DNA of 64,000 bases. Source: Phlebotomus papatasi. Lineage: Eukaryota > Arthropoda > Insecta > Diptera > Psychodidae. Below the pieces are notes generated by a model. It was not told the DNA's origin. It saw only the letters and a list, made by a program, of their open reading frames with translations, and did no database searches. Positions 53,107-64,000 of the stretch are shown one piece after another. The DNA lies in assembly GCF_024763615.1 (NCBI RefSeq), contig NC_077222.1, positions 10,292,001 to 10,356,000 on the forward strand, in the 5' to 3' direction. The position numbers and the translations under genes are program-made. How positions within the stretch are numbered: the first letter of the stretch is position 1; each line of letters opens with the position of its first letter.

Positions 53107-55287
53107 TACTACTTCAACTCAATTGATCAGTGCAAAAATTTTTTCCTGTAATATTTTGCATTTTACTCAATTAGAATTGTTAAATTTAAATTAGGTTAAT
53201 CCATTGAGAATCGAAGTTGCTAAAAATCTTAAATAAATCAATTATTTATAGACGGAAATTTATAAATTATGAAATTATGCGTTATGAACATCTAAGGGGG
53301 AGTTCTTAATTTATTTACGGGCTTTATTCGTATAAAACATTTAGTAAATAATTCGGTAAATTAAATATAAATCGGTAAATTTGTTATGTTAAATTTGATA
53401 AATGATTCATAACTTCATAATTTTCTATACAAATCTGCTGTCGCAAATTTTCTATTCAAAATAAAATACTATTATATTGTTCTTTTGCTAATCTTTTTTA
53501 CTATCAATGTGCTAATTTACTGAATCAAAATATTTATCTATAAAATATTCATGGTTTAGCCAACCAGAGAACGTAAAAAGAACTTAAATAATTTATGGCA
53601 ATAAATATTTAATACATAGGAGTGTAACTCTACGTGATATCGTAAATATCGATTAAAGTTTAATGTATCTGATTTTCACTCAACTTAGGTGGGAAAATAT
53701 TTAAAGGGATATTGTTTGGGATTCTTAAAGTTTTATTGGGGTTTTTAGGCTCTTTTAGTGGTATTTTCTGCACAATCCTTTTTGGTCAAGCAAAAAAAAA
53801 TCCAACACTCTGATATCCCAGCCATTAAAATAGCCTGTCCCACTTAAAGGTTCTGCTTAATGATTCCTAAACCAATTACGACTCTGGCTAGTCTGTGGTA
53901 TCTTAAGCACCTCTTCATGGTATACAATTTGTGTATTTTGGTAGGAATAGAGAAATATCTTGCGATGTAACAATAAATTTATGAATGTTCTTCTTCCCAG
54001 CAAACTGTTTTCCACCCCACTTCAGTGTATATATTCCACTCTGTAACATTTTCCAGATATTATGTTAATACACATCCTTACACCTTTCCACTCCAAAATC
54101 CAAAAGAGGAAATTGTGTGATTGTGTTGTGGAATAAATTTACATAAATTCCCTCTCTATATGGCAGTTTTGAAGCTCTTTGACAATACCAAATGGTGTTA
54201 AATTCACAAGTTTTCCCTCCAACCAAATAGTTTTTTAACATACTCGATGTCATGTGTACATAATTAAATCAGTCTCGTTTAGCAATGGAATTTTAACCAA
54301 GGCGTCCCTCAACTTTAGACGAACTTTCGGTCGCAGCTGCAAAAGGTTAAATTGGGTGAAAAAGAACTTGGTGGAAGTTTTAGTGAATCGGGAAAGGTAG
54401 CAATTAAATACAAACACCGAAAGCTATTTAATCATACTATTGGAGTTCACCTTGATTGGGTGTCTTTTACCGTGTATTTAAGAAATAGGAGCTTCTTGTC
54501 CCCTTGAGCCAAAAAGGGTGATTTGATTCTTGTTCCCTTAACTTTGCTTAAGAGCCAACATTGGCACTTTGAGGTTGTTTCATCCGATGGTTTGTCCATG
54601 TATTTGATTACAGGGGTTTCGGTTGGACAATCACAAACTACGTGGTTGTACACTAAGATCACTTTTAGCCCTCCCATGGGCTTTTCCACTCCACGAAACT
54701 TGGCCAATTTTCCCACTTCAGACTACAAGCTGGAGAGGTGACGATGATGGTCACCGCACGTAGAAGTAGCTAACAAGTAGATAAATCAATAAATGGGGGA
54801 GATGGTGTCCATTATTTCCGCCCAACCATTATTTTTCCTCACCATTCAGCCCCCCATTGAACTCCCACACATTTGAACCCAACCCTGATCAATTTTATTC
54901 AAGCAGCAAAGTAGAGGGCGAGAGGATTAATATCAACAATGGACAACATGCCAGAGTTATTTGCTTGAGGGAACATTGTGAAAGGACCTAGGAGCTAGAG
55001 CAGAAAGTTTCTCAGGAACATATTCGTTCAATACGTTCAATACAATCGAAATTCATAATTAAGTTTAATTCGTGCTATCTTCTAAACGAATTTTATCTAT
55101 TTACAGACACAACAAAGGTTAAGTTAGACTATTGAGAGAGGGTAGTAAGGTCAATTTGTTGTTTCCATGAACTAATACTGAAACTTTCTAATGAGAAACT
55201 TTAAAGCAATCAAATTTTTATTTTCAAGCGACTTTTCTGTGTTTGTCAATAATGTTCGGGGCATGAATAAAAAAATAAAAAAAAGAG
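53107..55287. other. 2.2 kb of mostly unique DNA, no supported gene
   Basis: 53221-53430 is extremely AT-rich with partly palindromic AAATTATGAAATTATG / CATAACTTCATAATTTT. 54300-54960 is more balanced; overlapping sense and antisense frames (72 and 89 codons) give no recognisable product. Confidence 0.4.
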
Positions 55288-55717
55288 TAGGGCAACTGTG
55301 CCAAATTCCGGCCAGCTTGCAATTTCGGCCACCTTTTTTGTTTCTCGAATTTCCGTGAATTTTTAGTTTTACGTACTCTAGAGATTATACAATGCAAAAG
55401 AATAACAAAAAATGTAGCTTCGACAAACGAGATGGCGTGAAAAAGATATTGGAAAACTTCTCGAAGGGTAAGGAACTATGAGAATGAAGGTGGTCGAAAT
55501 AGGGCACCAAAGCTATGTCTACATTTTTATTCATTTTAAAATGTATTAAGAATGATATTAGAGTAAATAAAGACGATAAACTGTCTAAAAGGTTCTAAGC
55601 AACACTTTTTAAAAAAAAGTAATAAAAAAAATCAATTTCTATTAAAGATATTACATTTCAAACTTTAGACTTTGGCGGTTGCATGCAAATATGCCGAAAT
55701 TTAGCACACTTACCCTA
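55288..55717. mobile_element. 430-bp TA-flanked MITE, GGGCAACTGTGCCAAATTCCG ends
   Basis: TAGGGCAACTGTGCCAAATTCC at 55288 and the complement of GCCGAAATTTAGCACACTTACCCTA at 55717, TA at both ends. The interior has TTCGGCCACC and GGTCGAAATAGG. Subterminal GGCCACC also occurs in the element at 9359. Confidence 0.8.
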
Positions 55718-56001
55718 GTATTTGTTTCATAAATTGCGAGGAAAAATTTATCATGAGAGCCATTTAAAAATCATCGTTAATATCTCAAACCGTTTGGCCT
55801 ATAGGTTGTTATAGATCAGTTCGGCTCAAAAGTCCTAATCGTCCTAATCCCATTTACGCTAGTTTTTAATTTCTAAATTACAAGCAAAAGTGGACAATAT
55901 TAAATACGTATTGAAGTAACAAAACTTTAGAATTTTATGCTTACAATCTTAGCAAATACACTCTACAGCTCATACCATGAATCGAATCCGAGTTTTGTTA
56001 A
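55718..56001. other. Spacer with CCGTTTGGCC repeat fragment
   Basis: TATCTCAAACCGTTTGGCCTATAGG at 55784 resembles the ACCGTTTGGCCTNTAGC block of the repeat at 24690 and 35865. Confidence 0.4.
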
Positions 56002-56208
56002 TACGGGCATCAGACTTGGTTTAGCCAAATGGCTCAACAGTTCTAAATTCTGATGAGTTACGACCTTTTTTAAAAAAATAATTTGGAATTGGATTTTATT
56101 AAAGATAAATGACCTTTGAGGCTCTCAAAAAGCATCAAAGTTGCTCGCTATTTACGATTTTGAGACCTTCGGGAACTAGGCTAAGCCTGTAATCTGAAGA
56201 CTGCTTAA
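56002..56208. mobile_element. TTCAGACC-family element (copy 5)
   Basis: AATACGGGCATCAGACTTGG at the left; GAGACCTTCGGGAACTAGGC, TAAGCCTGTAATCTGAAGAC at the right. Confidence 0.7.
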
Positions 56209-57017
56209 TCAACACAATTTTCAATGAACATTCAATAATATCACTCAAAAAAAGCGAAGAAACATTGTTAGTACTTCACCACAGCTAAATAAGAACTGAA
56301 GTACACGAAGTTCTGTCATATTTCTCGTAAGCAATTGCTCACACTGAATTTTCAACAAAGCAATTTCAACTCAAATAATATTCAAAATCTTACTTATTTA
56401 ATGTTAAAATCTTCCAAAAAGAATAAATATTTAGATAGAATTCATTTTTCATCAAATATTGGAATTAAAATCCATCATTTTAATCAATTTATTTGTAGTG
56501 TCCAATTTTATCGTCAAAGTGTCCAAAATAAGAAACTGGACAAAATTATGAGCCTTTCCCCTATACAATTTTATTAAACAATAATTTAATTAAATAATTT
56601 TATCAAGACGAAAAACTTAATAAAAAATTAATTTTCGAAAAAAGGAGTGAGATGATGAAAATTGCTCCTGAAATATGTAGCACTTTAATTAGGGCTGAAT
56701 CTTGTACCAGCCACCAATTTATGCAAGAAAAAACACGTCCCAAACCTCCCCATCCCCACTGTTCCCTAGAGCACGGATGTTTGAGACAAACAGCATGGTT
56801 ATGTATTATATTTTCCCTTTTCTAAGAAAAGTCTTTTATTTTCCGAGATTCATCGAATAATTGTAATAAAGTCAATACGCTAGTCAATGCACTTTTTCTT
56901 GACTTTCTGAAAAATTGCCTTAACTTAAAATCAAAATGCAAAGTGCTTATACTTATCATCCCCAATTCGCTTTACTTTTGAAAAATCAGTGATTAATTGG
57001 CCATTAATCACTCTGTC
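56209..57017. other. No gene seen
   Basis: AT-rich; an 80-codon frame at 56335-56577 is Asn/Lys/Phe-rich and judged random. Confidence 0.45.
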
Positions 57018-57270
57018 CACTGAGAGAAATCCGAAAAAGTTAAAATAACATTCCGGAAATGTTAATTTTACCCTGAAGTATTGATCCGAAAAAGTTGTAA
57101 ATATTACCCTTTTTCGGTGTATTAGGGGTTAAAGTTACCCTTCTTTAATTTTGATTTTACCCTTAAAAGGTGTAAAATTAACATTAAAAAATGTTGATAT
57201 ATTTTTACACCCAAAAAGTGTTAAAGTTATGACGAAAAAATGTTAATCGCAGCCTCTTTTTTTCTCAGTG
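57018..57270. mobile_element. CACTGAGA-TIR MITE (copy 2)
   Basis: 253 bp from CACTGAGAGAAATCCG to TTTTTTTCTCAGTG, the clearest ends of the family. Interior blocks ATTCCGGAAATGTTAATTTT, GGGGTTAAAGTTACCC and AAAAGGTGTAAAATTAAC match 18303-18580 and, reversed, 58270-58522. Confidence 0.9.
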
Positions 57271-57614
57271 TCTGATGAATAATTTATGACTGATTAACAG
57301 ATGTTATTCGGTGTTAATCAGTAATCAGTAGAACATAAAGTTCCTATATAAACAGAAATGTAAAATAAATTAATGGTTTTGTTGAAATAGAGACAACTTT
57401 ACACAAAAATGTACAATTGTTAAGAACTGCATTTTCTTTAGCTTATCGTATTATCTTCACCATGCGAACAAGGCATAATAAAATCATTATTTTAGTATTT
57501 TTAACTTCCGGTATCTTTAACTTCATCTCACACTTTCAGAATGTTTAAAGGATATTTAAAATTGTTTTATAAGTAATAGAATTGATTTACGGATATAAAA
57601 TTATTTATCGGATA

Positions 57615-57860
57615 TGAACCGATTCATTACTTGTTCAGGACCGATTGAAGCCTGTTAAGTTTCATAGAAAATTCCAAGACCTTTAAAATTAGCCCAAAAT
57701 GACCCCATTCGCTTGATAAATGCGCTCTCTAGTGTCTATTTAATCCTTGACCTTGAAAAACCGTCATTAGGAATGATTCAACGCTAATTTCAGATATGGA
57801 TGATATGTCCGCCTGGGTAATCTCTAAAACATATCCAAAAATGAAAACATTTTAGAACAA
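57615..57860. repeat. Diverged third copy of the 24690/35865 repeat
   Basis: GAACCGATTCATTACTTG, GACCGATTGAAGCC, AAATTCCAAGACC and TCTCTAAAACATATCCAAAAATG follow the same order as 35845-36050. Confidence 0.5.
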
Positions 57861-58269
57861 AAAAATTTTTTTTACAAACATTTTAGTGAGTTTTACGTAC
57901 AGTTACTATTTGTATAGATATTATAAGGGAAGAGCACCACGGATCGGGATGTTTAGAGATATGATCGATATTTAGTTGAAAATACAAGCCCCAAAAAACT
58001 TTTTGGTATTTTTAATTTTGCTAATTAGTCTATTAATTATCCATTTCCCTGTATCTGTACATTTCATTTTCAAATATTTACAATAAAGTAATAAAAAATA
58101 AGTGCTATTGCAAACTTGCACTGTGTACCTCGGATTGTCACGAATTTAACCAGGTGTCTAACAAAAAATTGGGTTTATAAATTAAATCTTAGTTAATTCA
58201 GTGCATTATTGTGCGAGTTAAATGGTAAAAAGTTAGCTGAAAATTAAAAAAAAAATCATCTTATTTGGA

Positions 58270-58522
58270 CACTGAGAAAAAAACGGGGGTGCGATTAACT
58301 TTTTATTATCATAACTTTAACACTTTTTAGGTGTAAAAATTACCAACATTTTTTAATGTTAATTTTACGCCGTTTTAAGGGTAAAATTAACATGAAAAAG
58401 GGTAACTTTAACCCCTAATACACCTGAAAAGCATAATATTTACACCGATTTCGGATCAATACGTCAGGGTAAAATAAACATTTCCGGAATATTTTTTTTT
58501 ACTTTTTCGGATTTTTCTCACG
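58270..58522. mobile_element. CACTGAGA-TIR MITE (copy 3, opposite orientation)
   Basis: 253 bp. CACTGAGAAAAAAACGGGGG at the left and CGGATTTTTCTCACG at the right; interior blocks are the reverse complement of copies 1 and 2, including TTAACCCCTAATACACC and TTTCCGGAAT. Confidence 0.88.
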
Positions 58523-58530
58523 ATACGGTA

Positions 58531-59446
58531 TTAACTTTTTCGCGTCACACTTTTATTCAGCAGATGAATTCATGTAAATTTGAGTTTTTCCTAATGATTT
58601 ATGATCAAATATAATAGTTCAGAAAGGAAAAAAAATTCCATTGCGTGAAAACTCGGAAAAACCCCGGGTCATATATGACCCTGTTGTCCTCAAGGGAAGT
58701 GTACATACCATTTTCAAAATCTATATCACGGGCTTTTTAAGAGTTTTTTTTGCTTGAAGTTATTAATTTGGCCAAAACCATGGCAAACTGGATTGTTTTG
58801 ATGAACACTGTAAAAACGGTGTCACAATATTTTGAGTGGTATTTGGCAAAAATAAACTTATCCACATATTTATTCACACACAATACAATTGCACAATGTG
58901 AGACGCTTGCAAAATACTCTAAAATATTTCAAAATATATTATAATTAATCAGATATAAGATGAAATGTCCAGGAGCAAGATGTCTCACCTGCATTTCACA
59001 ATGAAAAACAATGTCCCAACTACATTTCGCTATAGGTTTGGGACGAAAATACCGCTACACTTGCGGACAATAGGGTCATATATGACCCGGAAAATTCTAC
59101 ACGCTTTTCTGGAAAATTGAGAGCTGTTTATTATATCAAAATATGCAATATACAATCTTTGGATATTCTATTTTGTATTTCCAGAGAACTTTTTGCTAAA
59201 AAAAATAAATGAATATAAAAAATTTTGAAAAAAAAGTCATTTCATAAAGTTCGAAATTAGTGATTTTTGATCTCAAATATTTTCTTTTCCTGAATATCTG
59301 GAGTCTTGAGAAAATTATTCAAGAATCTTACATCCTTCTATTATGATGTCGTGCCACAAACCGATAGATTTCAATTAATGTAAATAGTCAAAAACAATTG
59401 TTTTTTCCCCGGGTTATATATGACCCTAATAACGCGAAAGAGTTAA
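58531..59446. mobile_element. 0.9-kb piggyBac-like element, TTAA flanks, GGGTCATATATGACCC motifs
   Basis: TTAA at 58531-58534 and 59443-59446 brackets CTTTTTCGCG ... CGCGAAAGAG, near-complementary 10-bp ends. Three copies of a 16-bp palindrome, GGGTCATATATGACCC (58667, 59072) and GGGTTATATATGACCC (59411), are spaced through it. The interior has no transposase frame (longest 64 codons). Non-autonomous. Confidence 0.72.
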
Positions 59447-61844
59447 CGTGACGATCCGAGAAACACTGCCGATCGCTGGTGCTCTTCCCTTAGTTAATCT
59501 CTGCTAAATCTGCAGTATTTTACAACAATCTGGTCATCGTTAGTCTATCTATGTTGAATGTTTTTTGGCCAAACATTTTTTATTATGCCTGAACAATCAG
59601 AAATGAGGTTTTCAATTGGAAATCCCCCAGGAGTTTCAGTACAACATCTAAAGGCTCTTATGAGGCATTATTTCAAAAGGAATATTCCAAACAAAACGAT
59701 TCAACGTCCGAATTTTTAAACACCGTTTCGAAGCTTATTGAGCTTTTATGTTGCTTTTTTTTAAGAGATTCCACTCGGCCTTTTTTTCTGCATTCCCCAA
59801 GCTGTAAATGACGAATTTGGTGGAAGCCGCGATGCACGAAAAGCATTGAAAAAGAAACGAAATAAGCAGATGAAATTGAATAAAGAGCTTTCGGCGGTTT
59901 TTCCGGGCGCATCGAACGTTTTTTTTTTTTGAGAGGGGTGAAAGAATGGTACCAATTTCACAGAAAGCCTCTGTAAAAAAGTCGAGAGAGAGGTTTGTCG
60001 AAATAAAAAATCCGTTGAAAGAAGTTGATTAAAACTTTTTCCCACCCTTTTTCAATTTAACAATACAGCGAAATTTATTTCTTCCAGATTGGACGTGGTA
60101 AAGACGGAAAAGTATGTGAAACAATTGGGTCTTTGGGGGTAAAAAAAAAGAAGTCGAATTGAGTGAATTTGTGAATTTTCTCATTAAATGTATGTCATAC
60201 TTTTCACAAGGAAACTTCATTTTCATGCTCTCTCTCAATTGGATGGATAAATTTTCTTGGCAGTTTTTTGGGGTGGGTGCAAGAGGCCTTTCTGGGGGCT
60301 TTGCAGGATTTTCTTTTGGGCTGGGATGTGAGGGAAAATTCAAAAGTCTTACATGTTAGAAATTGCAATAAATTTAGTCTTGAGATATATATGAGAAACT
60401 TTGCAGCTCTGTAATTCTTTTCATTTCACCCAGGAAAATGTCATTAATATTTTATCCAAATGGGAGAGAGTGAAAAATTTTTCCATGGTGAAAAATTCAA
60501 GTGCAGAGAGGATTGGAGGGTGGAAAGATGAGCTTCTGAATGGGAAAAATATTAACCAACAATATTGCAATTTCATTGAATGGATATTTAATGCTGCCTC
60601 CACTTCATCTCTTCATTCATTCTTATCGTCCTCCATGGTCCTGGAGGGTACTTTCCTTGGCGCGCAATTGCATGTGGGTGGGTTTGAGTACTTAAGAGAT
60701 TAGGGACGTGACTACAGAGAAATACTTGTGCTGGGAGGGTAGGAAAAGCTCTCACGGACTGGTAACATTATTTAAAATCAATTACACGCTTTCTTTTGCT
60801 TCTTATCCACGATAAACTCCTTCTGGTGTACCAAGGAACGGGAAAAGGAGGATTTGGAGTAACCAAATGATAATTGTATGCCCAGCATTTCCTTTTTTTC
60901 CTGGGCGATATGCACAAAAAAAGGAAAATCTACTAGAGAATGTCGGAAACGTTAAGAATTCGTGATTGTTTCACCTTCATCCTATATCTCCTTCGCGAAT
61001 CCTCGTTCCTTTTTCCACCTCTTCAGTCAAGTTCTTCTCCAGGATCCCATCGTACCGTCCTCCACGACAATCCCAACTTCACCTAAACAGAGAAAAAAGG
61101 TGAAGCCAAGGCAATTTATCAACAAGTTGGGGGTGTTGACCGTAAATTAAGTGATTTACAGACCTATTTTTTTATATCCCACTCCCCTCAATTCCTTAAT
61201 TGTGATATGTAAATTCCATATTGTTGCATATAAAGTCGTAAATTAACGAGATATTCCATGCGATATTGCATGCATTTTTTCCATCTTCATTCACGCGCTC
61301 GCGGTGTCGCTCCAAAGGGTGGAATATTGAGGGGGTGGCTTTCTAACCACCCCCCATGAGGAAGCTAAAAATACAATTGCACGTGGATGAAGCACGATTC
61401 TTTTAGCTTTTGTGCACTGAGAAAAAAAATATGAACACCATTTTTCACTCGTCAAGGCAATTTTAATGGCAATTTTAGTGCAAAATTCTTGCACAGCACT
61501 GCAAATCAGGGAAGTTGTTTTATGGTAATTCTGCAGGAAATGAATGGAAATGTGTTGAAAATTAAATTCATAAAATGTTTTGAACACACACGATTTGAAT
61601 TTTGTGTTAGGTAGACTAAAAATGAACTACAACATTGTAACTGAAAAGCGGCTGGGTAATTTGTTATTCATGGTTTCTTAGAAAATTTATATTATCGTTA
61701 CTGAAAATACTACTTTTAGATCAATTCAGTGCTGGCTTTTCGAAAATACAAAGATTTTCGAAATTCGAGAGATTTTCTTGCCAATTGAAGGAAACAACAA
61801 AGTTTTTTAGCAAACGAAAGACAGAGACAAAAGAGCAATAAAAT
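59447..61844. other. 2.4 kb of unique, less AT-rich DNA, no supported gene
   Basis: The longest stretch without recognised repeats in the right half. Sense/antisense frames of 60-104 codons overlap; none carries a known domain. 60440-60700 and 60780-61100 have the most balanced composition. A candidate for conserved regulatory sequence or unrecognised exons, with no positive evidence. Confidence 0.4.
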
Positions 61845-62043
61845 TAGGGGAAACTGGGGCACCACCAAACACTAATTTTTATTTCTAAACTACTCGGACT
61901 ATCTCGACCATACCTTCAGTGAACAAGCATCCCTATAGTGCCTATAAATTCCTATCGGTCTTATCCTCTGTTATCCAATATCCAATTTAAAAATCGCAGT
62001 GTTTGGTGGTACCTCGTGTTTGGTGGTGCCCCAGTTTCCCCTA
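61845..62043. mobile_element. TA-flanked MITE, GGGGAAACTGGGGCACCACC ends
   Basis: TAGGGGAAACTGGGGCACCAC and GTGGTGCCCCAGTTTCCCCTA are exact complements over about 30 bp, continuing to CCAAACAC/GTGTTTGG, with TA at both ends. A second GTGTTTGGTGGTACC lies 20 bp inside the right end. Confidence 0.9.
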
Positions 62044-62229
62044 TAGCAAAAACAGTAATAATATTCAATATAAAATAGTTAAGTTCATTAGTAATTATCC
62101 AAATAACAAATATCACCTTGAATTTATACTAGCCCAAAAATGCAAATACGTATAAAGCTTTAGTGGCCGTTGTTTTCCAAGTATATTCTGATTTAATGTC
62201 ATATTATTAGATCTTTCCATTCACACCTG

Positions 62230-62405
62230 GAGTTTGATTCTCAAATAGTGCCTTGGATTAACGGTAAATAGAATTCTAACTTGACCAAAAAGTCGTCAAA
62301 GTTCGAATAACTCAAATTCAATTTCGAATTTTTAAACTAAATTTTCGAATAAGGCGAGAGAAATTTATCAAAATGAAACATCACACTTAGAAAAGCTGTT
62401 AACTT
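62230..62405. mobile_element. Right-arm fragment of the 5514-6419 foldback
   Basis: GTTTGATTCTCAAATAGTGCCTTGGAT, AAAAAGTCGTCAAAGTTCG and TTATCAAAATGAAACATCACACTTAG align in order with 6035-6190. Confidence 0.65.
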
Positions 62406-62434
62406 ACTTAAACTCAGTGCTTAGTCCGGGCACC

Positions 62435-62560
62435 TAGTTGCAGTTCTTCCGGTGTTCGCCGGAGAATTCGTTTCTTTTCAAAAAGAAAGACTTCGATTTT
62501 TTAACAAAGCTTTTGACCCTTGGTACGGGTCTTCCTCAGAGGGTCAATTAAAGTCATTTT
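62435..62560 (-). repeat. Fragment of hammerhead-like repeat family
   Basis: TTCTTCCGGTGTTCGCCGG and TTTCTTTTCAAAAAG match the arm of 14155-14357. On the minus strand 62539-62505 reads CTGAGGA, A, helix GACCC/GGGTC, AAAA, GCTT, so helix II is intact but the first G of GAAA is A. Confidence 0.6.
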
Positions 62561-62934
62561 ACAATTTGAAAATTCATCGTTCGTCTACTATTACACTTTG
62601 CCAATTTAACATTTATTTTGGCACTTTTCACTGAATTTAATAAAAAATTTTCGATATTGGCTTCAGCTACGTTGTTCGGTCTTTGTTCAACTGGCCATCA
62701 TACGGACGATACGATCGAAATGTATTTTAACTTTTAATTTACATTAAGGCCGTACTAGACGCATTGTGCTTTCAAAGTCATTGAATAATTCAAGAAAAAA
62801 AAATCTTTATTCTGCAGCAAATTCTTTTTAGATAATATATTTTCAATTGTGGAAATTTGAATCGGATTTTTAGGACTGACAATTTTTTAAAAATCAAAAT
62901 TAATTGATTAATCAGTTTCAAGTGTATGTCCAAA

Positions 62935-63309
62935 TAGGGCAAAGCGCGCTACCTTCGGACGATTCGATGAATTCGATTCGATGATTTTTTATTCGGTTTA
63001 CGATCTGTATAAGAAATACATTATATCCATTTAAACAGACGCTTCAATCGTTTGTACCGGTCGGGACAATCGAGCTGGTGTTACACTGCCCAAGAACTGA
63101 ACGTTCTTACCAACTTCACCACAAGCCCTCCTACCCTCTTTCAATATGTTTTTAATAAATGCCTCATTGTAATATAATATTTCAATAGCTAATCCAATGC
63201 CTCAAATTTCTTGAAAAGAATCAGTCAGTGGGACAAATCCATTAGGAACTAAAAAAATTAGGTAATTGTTCGAAGGTTGAGTCGTCCGAAGATAGCACAC
63301 TTTCCCCTA
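62935..63309. mobile_element. TA-flanked MITE, GGGGAAAGCGCGCTACCTTCG family (copy 3)
   Basis: TAGGGCAAAGCGCGCTACCTT at 62935 and GTCCGAAGATAGCACACTTTCCCCTA ending 63309, TA at both ends. The block ATATTTCAATAGCTAATCCAATG matches copy 1. It is longer (375 bp) because of about 150 bp of extra sequence at 62990-63150. Confidence 0.85.
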
Positions 63310-63336
63310 CTTAAATTTCGAAATAACCTTTGCAGC

Positions 63337-63480
63337 ATTCAGAGCAGCGGTGTGCAAGAAGCGTTTGAAAACGAACAAACGTCGAATTAAACTTGTACAT
63401 CAATGGTCAAAACGCTACCTGAACAAACTTATTTTGACGTTTATTCGATTTCAACGGTTTTTGACACCCCTGATTCAGAG
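63337..63480. mobile_element. hAT-like MITE, full length (copy 4)
   Basis: A 128-bp element (63345-63472) from CAGCGGTGTGCAAGAAGCG to TTTGACACCCCTG, with a perfect 8-bp target duplication ATTCAGAG at 63337-63344 and 63473-63480. Same length as copy 1, with the TTATTTTGACGTTTATTCG block in opposite orientation. Confidence 0.92.
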
Positions 63481-63599
63481 CAAATAAATAGCTCATTCAA
63501 TGAACCAACGCATAATTCTGCACAAGAACAGGTGTAGCTTTTCGAAAATTTGAAGCCATTTCGAATAAATTCGTTAAGCCTTCTGTCAAACTGGTGCCG

Positions 63600-63860
63600 A
63601 CCAGAATCACGAACGCCAAAATTCCGAAAAGCCAAAATCTCGAATGGTTAAAGTCCGCTTTTCGGGATTTTGGATTTTCAGGACGCTGTTGAGCTTTTAG
63701 CTCATTCGAGACATTGACTTTTCGCAATTTTAATTCGACCGGGATTTTGGCTTTCGGTATACTAGCCCATTAGGGACTTAGGCTTTTCGGAATTTTAGCC
63801 CCTTCGGGACTTCAGCTTTTCGGGATTTTAATTCGTTCGCGATTTTGCTTTCAGTATTTT
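63600..63860. repeat. Degenerate short tandem repeat, TTTTCGGGATTTTGGC-like
   Basis: Runs of CTTTTCGGGATTTTGGATTT, CTTTTCGGAATTTTAGCCCC, TTCGGGACTTCAGC and CTTTTCGGGATTTTAATTCG recur at roughly 18-40 bp spacing, a decayed minisatellite. Confidence 0.65.
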
Positions 63861-63869
63861 TTGGACACT

Positions 63870-64000
63870 CAAATGGTCAAGTGGTCGCTCTATGATGTAT
63901 GTATTTAGAGTTCGAATCCCGTTTAGGTCACCAGGACTTCTCAGGCGTTAAAGGTGTTCGAATTGCATCCAGTGACGGTCACTGCACTTGATTCCACAGG
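63870..64000 (+). mobile_element. tRNA-derived SINE head, truncated by the window edge
   Basis: An A-box-like TGGTCAAGTGGTCGCTC followed about 35 bp later by B-box GAGTTCGAATCCCG (63908-63921), the internal pol III promoter arrangement. The body GTCACCAGGACTTCTCAGGC continues to the end. It differs from the SINE at 33852. The 3' end lies outside the window. Confidence 0.55.

Noticed and set aside
61432..61445. Fourth CACTGAGA MITE
   Set aside because: Only the terminal CACTGAGAAAAAAA is present, with none of the internal blocks and no right end.

Overview
The window looks like non-coding nuclear DNA from an arthropod, most likely an AT-rich insect; a small-genome dipteran such as a sand fly or mosquito would fit. 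That is inference from base composition, very dense short TA-flanked palindromic transposons, hAT-like and piggyBac-like MITEs, tRNA-derived SINEs and decayed non-LTR retrotransposons. I found no intact protein-coding gene, no convincing exon and no functional tRNA or rRNA. The longest open frames are 100-132 codons with no recognisable domain, and many are translations of repeats. The window probably lies in a large intron or an intergenic region.

Layout. 0-9 kb: a hAT-type MITE with 8-bp target duplications, a TA-flanked palindrome, two 126-127 bp MITEs in direct orientation, a 0.9-kb foldback and a 448-bp foldback made of TTCGTAAA/TTTACGAA motifs. 9.36-14.05 kb: a TA-flanked element holding a second, TA-flanked 3.8-kb foldback whose arms are tandem arrays of a 71-bp unit in opposite orientations; it recalls Drosophila FB elements and is the most striking structure here. 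14-28 kb: many MITEs, a TTAA-flanked piggyBac-like MITE, a minus-strand SINE, and a foldback hosting a ~253-bp insert with a hammerhead-like core. 28.3-29.5 kb: a minisatellite of ~58-bp units. 30-31.8 kb: a TA-flanked 1.8-kb element of degenerate repeats with a (GGCC)n palindrome. 33.3-36.5 kb: a nest of retroelements, with a SINE carrying 13-bp target duplications inside the zinc-knuckle region of a decayed R2-like element, followed by a decayed reverse transcriptase. 36.7-42.3 kb: further hammerhead-like elements and a minus-strand reverse-transcriptase relic split by a palindrome. 42-64 kb: unique AT-rich DNA interspersed with more MITEs, a 0.9-kb TTAA-flanked element with GGGTCATATATGACCC palindromes, a second full-length hAT MITE and the head of a SINE at the right edge.

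Functionally the window records repeated nested transposition rather than a pathway. Two themes deserve follow-up: the FB-like 71-bp foldback, and a set of short elements carrying CTGARGAA-hairpin-GAAA cores like those of minimal hammerhead ribozymes. Two of these share a ~250-bp length, a 12-bp target duplication and the same core offset of 160 bases. All coordinates, copy counts and alignments were made by eye.
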